Positions 60,770-64,000 of a stretch of 64,000 nt of DNA are shown one piece after another (the stretch's first letter is position 1; the number at the start of each line of letters is the position of its first letter). This stretch comes from Luteimonas saliphila. Its GTDB lineage: Bacteria; Pseudomonadota; Gammaproteobacteria; Xanthomonadales; Xanthomonadaceae. The position numbers were made by a program, and so were the translations under genes. The stretch lies in the NCBI RefSeq assembly GCF_016774335.1, contig NZ_JAETWA010000045.1:297592-361591 (forward strand), in the 5' to 3' direction. The notes under the pieces were generated by a model, which saw nothing but the letters and a program-made list of their open reading frames with translations, was not told the DNA's origin and ran no database searches.

Positions 60770-63613
60770 ATGCATGAGCGGAAGCCGTCGAACTGGATGA
60801 CGGGTGCGGGGCTGTTGCTGGCGGCCCTGCTGTCGGCCTGCGGCGGCGGCGGGGCCACGCGCCCGGATCCGCCCCCCGCCGCGCCGCCACCCACGCCACC
60901 GCCACCCCCGCCGCCGGATCCGCCGCCGACCGTGGTCCAACCGCCCAATCCCGCCTATTCCAACCACCTGTCGTGGACCGGAGCGGGCAGCGCGCACGAG
61001 GCGGGACTGAGCGGCGACGGGATCCGGATCGGCGTCGTCGACAGCGGCGTCAACCGCAACCACCCGGCGCTGGCGGGGCAGGTCGTGGCCAACCTGACCT
61101 ACATCAATCCCAATACCAACGATCTCTCGGTCGACGACTTCCTCGGCCACGGCACCGCGGTCGCGCAGATCATCGCCGGCCAGCGGTTCGGGCAGTGGCC
61201 GGGCGGCATCGCGCCGGGTGCGGAGATCGTCTCGGCGCGCATCATCAGCGACGAGCCGCCCGAGGACGACGGCAGCGGCGAGGGCAACGAGGTCGACGGC
61301 GCGCTCGGGCTCGCTCCGATCCACCAGCACCTGATCGACCGCGACGTCCGCATCATGAACAACTCCTGGGGCGGCCTGTACTGGACCAACCCGGCCGCGA
61401 CCGCACCGATTGCCGCCGAGTACCGCCCCTTCATCGTCGACCACGGCGGCCTGGTGGTGTTTTCCGCCGGCAACGCCGGCTTCGACGACCCCTCCGACAT
61501 GTCGGCGCTGCCGAGCCAGCCCGGCACCGGCGGCACCCGGCCGGCCGCCGACCTGGAGCGCGGCTGGCTCGCCGTGGCCGCGTTGTCCGAAAGCGATCCG
61601 ACGCGCCTGGCGGACTACTCCAACGCCTGCGGCGTGGCGATGCACTACTGCCTCGCCGCACCGGGCACGGTGATCGTGACCGGCACCGACGACGCGCCGG
61701 ACGAACCGGAGTACTGGCGCTGGCGGGGCACGTCGTTCGCCGCGCCGATCGTCTCCGGCGCCGCCGCGCTGGTGTGGGAGGCGTTTCCGTACTTCGACAA
61801 CGACCTGGTGCGGCAGACGCTGCTGGGGACGGCGACGGATATCGGCGAAGCGGGTGTGGATCCGGTGTTCGGTTACGGTCGCCTGGACATCGGGCGGGCG
61901 GTCCTGGGGCCGTCGCGACTCGACTGGGGCGATCTCGTCGCCGACTTCGACGGCATCTCCTCGAACTGGGGCAACGCGCTGGCGGGTGAGGGCGCCCTCG
62001 TCAAGCGCGGCAGCGGCACGCTGGTGTTGAACGGATCGGCGGGCAATGCAGGTGGAATCCGGGTGGAGGAAGGCGGCCTCCATTCGTATTTCTACGTGCA
62101 TGGCGACGTGACGGTCAGTCGCAACGCCAGCTACGGAATCGGCATCGCCGTCGACGGAGACCTGCACAACGGCGGCGAGGTGGTCCTGCTGGGCCGGGAG
62201 GGTTCGGGCGCGGGGTTGGCGATGTCCGATGTCGGCGGCCACTACAGCCAGACGGCCGACGCAGTCCTTGCCCTGGACATCGGCCAGTCCCTGGGCGCGC
62301 TGACGGCATCGATCGACGGTGGCACGCTCCACGTCCGCGGAATCAGGGACGGCTATACCTCCAGCGATCGCGAACCGGTGCTCTCCACGACCCTCGGCCT
62401 CGAAGGCCGCTTCGACACGATGACCTGGACCGATTCCCTGTTCCTCGAGGCCATGCTGCGGTACGACGAGTTCGCCGCGTGGCTTGATATCGCGAGGCTC
62501 GACGTCGCGGCTGCGGCCAAGGCGTTCAGGGGCGTTGGCGCCTCGAGCCTGTCGGCCGCGCAACGGCTGGAAAACGCCTTCGACCAACTCGATCGAGCGG
62601 TCGCCGGAGGACACGCCGCGCCAGGCGATGCATTCCTGCGCGTGGCCGGCGACTTCCAGGCCATCGGCGACGAAGCCACCGCCATCGCCGCCCTCGACAG
62701 CCTGTCCGGAGAATCGCATTCGCTCGCGACCACGCTCACCTTCGATGCCGTCGACATGGGGCGTCGTGCGCTGTCCTCGCGCCTGGGCGAACTGCAGCCG
62801 GGCACGGAGTACGCCGGGGCGTGGACGCGGTCGCTCGGCCAGGGGGGCGGCGTCGGCCTGGCCGGCGGCGGCTTCCAGCCCGACGGCTGGCTGATGGGCC
62901 GGGACCAGTCGCTGGGCAACGGCCTGGTGGCCGGCTTCGCGTTCGGCGAAACCCGCGCCGACGACCGGGTGGGCGGCAACCGCGACCGCAGCCGCGACCG
63001 GCAGACGCAGGCGAGCCTCTACCTCGGCCGGCTGTCCGCGGACGGCTATGTCGCGACGCACGCGGGGTTCGGTCGCTTCGACCGCGATATCGAACGCTGG
63101 CTGTTCGCCGGCGCGGATGCGCGTGCGGGCGTGTTCGGCGCGTATTCCGGTGGCTACGCCAGCGTCGGTGCCGAAGCCGGGCGGCACCTGCGGCTGGGGG
63201 CTTGGCGGCTCACCCCGTACCTCGGCGCGGACCACGTGCGCGTCCAGAACGACGGCTTCGCCGAGTGGGGCAGCGGGTTCGCCTTGCAGGCGCGGGCGGC
63301 CACGCTGCGGCGCACGCAGGCGACCGCGGGCGTGCGCGGCGCGTTCGACTGGCGTGGTGCGCGCCTGCACGCGTACTCCGAATGGCAGCAGACGCTGTCG
63401 GCAGCCGGGTTCGAGGTCGATGCGAGCTTCGTCGACATCGACAGCTGGTCGCCGCTGCCGCTGGCCGATGCCGCGAAGTCGGGCGGACTGTTCGGCGTCG
63501 GCCTGGACGCCCCGCTGGGCCGGGGCGCGTCCGTCTCGCTCGGCCTCGACCAGCGTTTCGGTCCGCGCGGCGACGAACGCACGGGTTCCCTGCGCTACGC
63601 GATCGGGTTCTGA
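60770..63613 (+). CDS. subtilisin-like serine-protease autotransporter with lipobox
   Basis: A 947-residue surface protease. The start has a lipobox (LLAALLSACGG, Cys24) and a Pro-rich linker (about 32-60). The S8 subtilase domain (about 80-375) carries the triad: VVDSGVNRNH (D91), LGHGTAVAQ (H127), and RGTSFAAPIVSG (S322). A passenger beta-helix with a transport repeat GTLVLNGSAGNAGGIRVEEG follows, then a C-terminal autotransporter barrel (about 680-947) ending in Phe (YAIGF). Lipoprotein subtilase autotransporters such as SphB1 and NalP have the same plan. ATG 60770 has GGGGAAAGG upstream. The end is duplicated 250 bases downstream. Confidence 0.92.
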   Translation: MHERKPSNWMTGAGLLLAALLSACGGGGATRPDPPPAAPPPTPPPPPPPDPPPTVVQPPNPAYSNHLSWTGAGSAHEAGLSGDGIRIGVVDSGVNRNHPALAGQVVANLTYINPNTNDLSVDDFLGHGTAVAQIIAGQRFGQWPGGIAPGAEIVSARIISDEPPEDDGSGEGNEVDGALGLAPIHQHLIDRDVRIMNNSWGGLYWTNPAATAPIAAEYRPFIVDHGGLVVFSAGNAGFDDPSDMSALPSQPGTGGTRPAADLERGWLAVAALSESDPTRLADYSNACGVAMHYCLAAPGTVIVTGTDDAPDEPEYWRWRGTSFAAPIVSGAAALVWEAFPYFDNDLVRQTLLGTATDIGEAGVDPVFGYGRLDIGRAVLGPSRLDWGDLVADFDGISSNWGNALAGEGALVKRGSGTLVLNGSAGNAGGIRVEEGGLHSYFYVHGDVTVSRNASYGIGIAVDGDLHNGGEVVLLGREGSGAGLAMSDVGGHYSQTADAVLALDIGQSLGALTASIDGGTLHVRGIRDGYTSSDREPVLSTTLGLEGRFDTMTWTDSLFLEAMLRYDEFAAWLDIARLDVAAAAKAFRGVGASSLSAAQRLENAFDQLDRAVAGGHAAPGDAFLRVAGDFQAIGDEATAIAALDSLSGESHSLATTLTFDAVDMGRRALSSRLGELQPGTEYAGAWTRSLGQGGGVGLAGGGFQPDGWLMGRDQSLGNGLVAGFAFGETRADDRVGGNRDRSRDRQTQASLYLGRLSADGYVATHAGFGRFDRDIERWLFAGADARAGVFGAYSGGYASVGAEAGRHLRLGAWRLTPYLGADHVRVQNDGFAEWGSGFALQARAATLRRTQATAGVRGAFDWRGARLHAYSEWQQTLSAAGFEVDASFVDIDSWSPLPLADAAKSGGLFGVGLDAPLGRGASVSLGLDQRFGPRGDERTGSLRYAIGF

Positions 63614-64000
63614 ACGCCTGCGGTGCGGCGCGGGGAATCCGTCCGCGCCGCTGCCGGGCCGGGAGAGCGGGCACGCCGTCGGGCCCTCCGCTGTCATTTC
63701 GACCGGAGGGAGAAATCCCGGAAGCGGAGCGGATCTCTCCCTGCGGTCGAGATGACAGGGGGGCGGAGCAGATCTCTCCCTACGGTCGAGATGACAGGGG
63801 GCGGGGCGAATCTCTTCCTGCGGTCGAACGCATGGGTTCGCTGCGCAACGCGATCGGGGTCTGGACGCATGGGCTGCGGCGCGGGGAAACCGTTTGCGCC
63901 GCCGCCCGGGAGAGCGGGCACGCCGTCGGGCCCCCTGCTGTCATTTCGACCGGAGGGAGAAATCCCGGAGGCGGAGTAGATCTCTCCCTGCGGTCGAGAT
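63575..64000. repeat. Tandem duplication of the autotransporter 3' end with repeats
   Basis: 63575-63756 recurs, degenerate, at 63825-64000 (offset 247-250). The first part is the last 13 codons of the autotransporter plus stop; the second copy has lost the stop (tga to tgg). Both copies end in an inverted repeat pair of the variant gtcatttcgaccggagggagaaatc (63693-63717 with 63732-63756). Between, three tandem roughly 39-base units (63725-63829) repeat the right arm. No gene is supported in the last 387 bases; the second copy runs to the window edge. Confidence 0.8.

Noticed and set aside
63614..64000. Small ORFs after the autotransporter
   Set aside because: They translate repeat DNA and have no supporting signal.

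Overview
The window is high-GC chromosomal DNA from a gammaproteobacterium, almost certainly Xanthomonadaceae/Lysobacteraceae (Lysobacter, Luteimonas or a relative). The arginine genes decide this: N-acetylornithine carbamoyltransferase (end of argF'), an argG of the xanthomonad type, an M20 deacetylase, and an acetylglutamate kinase fused to a GNAT acetyltransferase. Together they make the acetylated-citrulline route of this family. No transposase, integrase, phage gene or CRISPR array was seen. Apart from repeats, the region reads as core chromosome.

Layout. 1-9933 (+): an arginine/proline block (argF' end, argG, argE', argB/A fusion, GNAT protein, argC, argH, YciI-like protein, proB, proA), mostly with overlapping stops and starts. 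9934-11410: a gene-poor stretch with an unusually structured hairpin element (10103-10422), two very small genes, a palindrome and tRNA-Pro(CGG). 11411-15819: an FNR-type regulator (-), hisS and a long ammonia-lyase. 16454-23983 (+): a TrpR-like repressor behind a perfect palindrome, then the complete histidine operon hisG-D-C-B-H-A-F-IE, almost every junction a 4-base or 1-base overlap. 24169-30671: a diguanylate cyclase (-), a secreted phosphoesterase (+), then methionine salvage mtnB-mtnD-mtnC (-) with a legumain/caspase-like protease coupled to its end.

30852-35312 (-): three sodium-linked transporters (NSS, NhaC, AGCS). 35538-40481: NUDIX and HAD enzymes, serA divergent from a D-2-hydroxyglutarate dehydrogenase-like flavoprotein (a functional pair), and a thioesterase interrupted by an in-frame TGA. 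40579-44272: DUF2388 and DUF4105 secreted proteins, an EF-P paralogue (EfpL) and an SDR. 44412-51099 and 56758-58365 (-): leucine/isovalerate catabolism (liuC, liuD, mvaB; liuB separate), with a PAS-GGDEF-EAL protein coupled to mvaB. 51320-53272 (+): a cytochrome c-FTR1 iron permease fusion behind a Fur-like box. 53452-55885 (-): bactofilin with a zinc-ribbon protein, and a GH8 lipoprotein. 58495-60622 (-): two alanine-rich lipoproteins and a thiolase. 60770-63613 (+): a subtilisin-like lipoprotein autotransporter.

The most unusual content lies between genes: a 45-bp minisatellite in three higher-order blocks running into the liuB stop codon (56012-56758); inverted repeat pairs of three families, two of which supply codons or a stop to neighbouring genes; a nested hairpin element after proA; and a roughly 250-bp tandem duplication that copied the end of the autotransporter gene. 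These repeats, the interrupted thioesterase and the his palindrome are the best follow-up targets.
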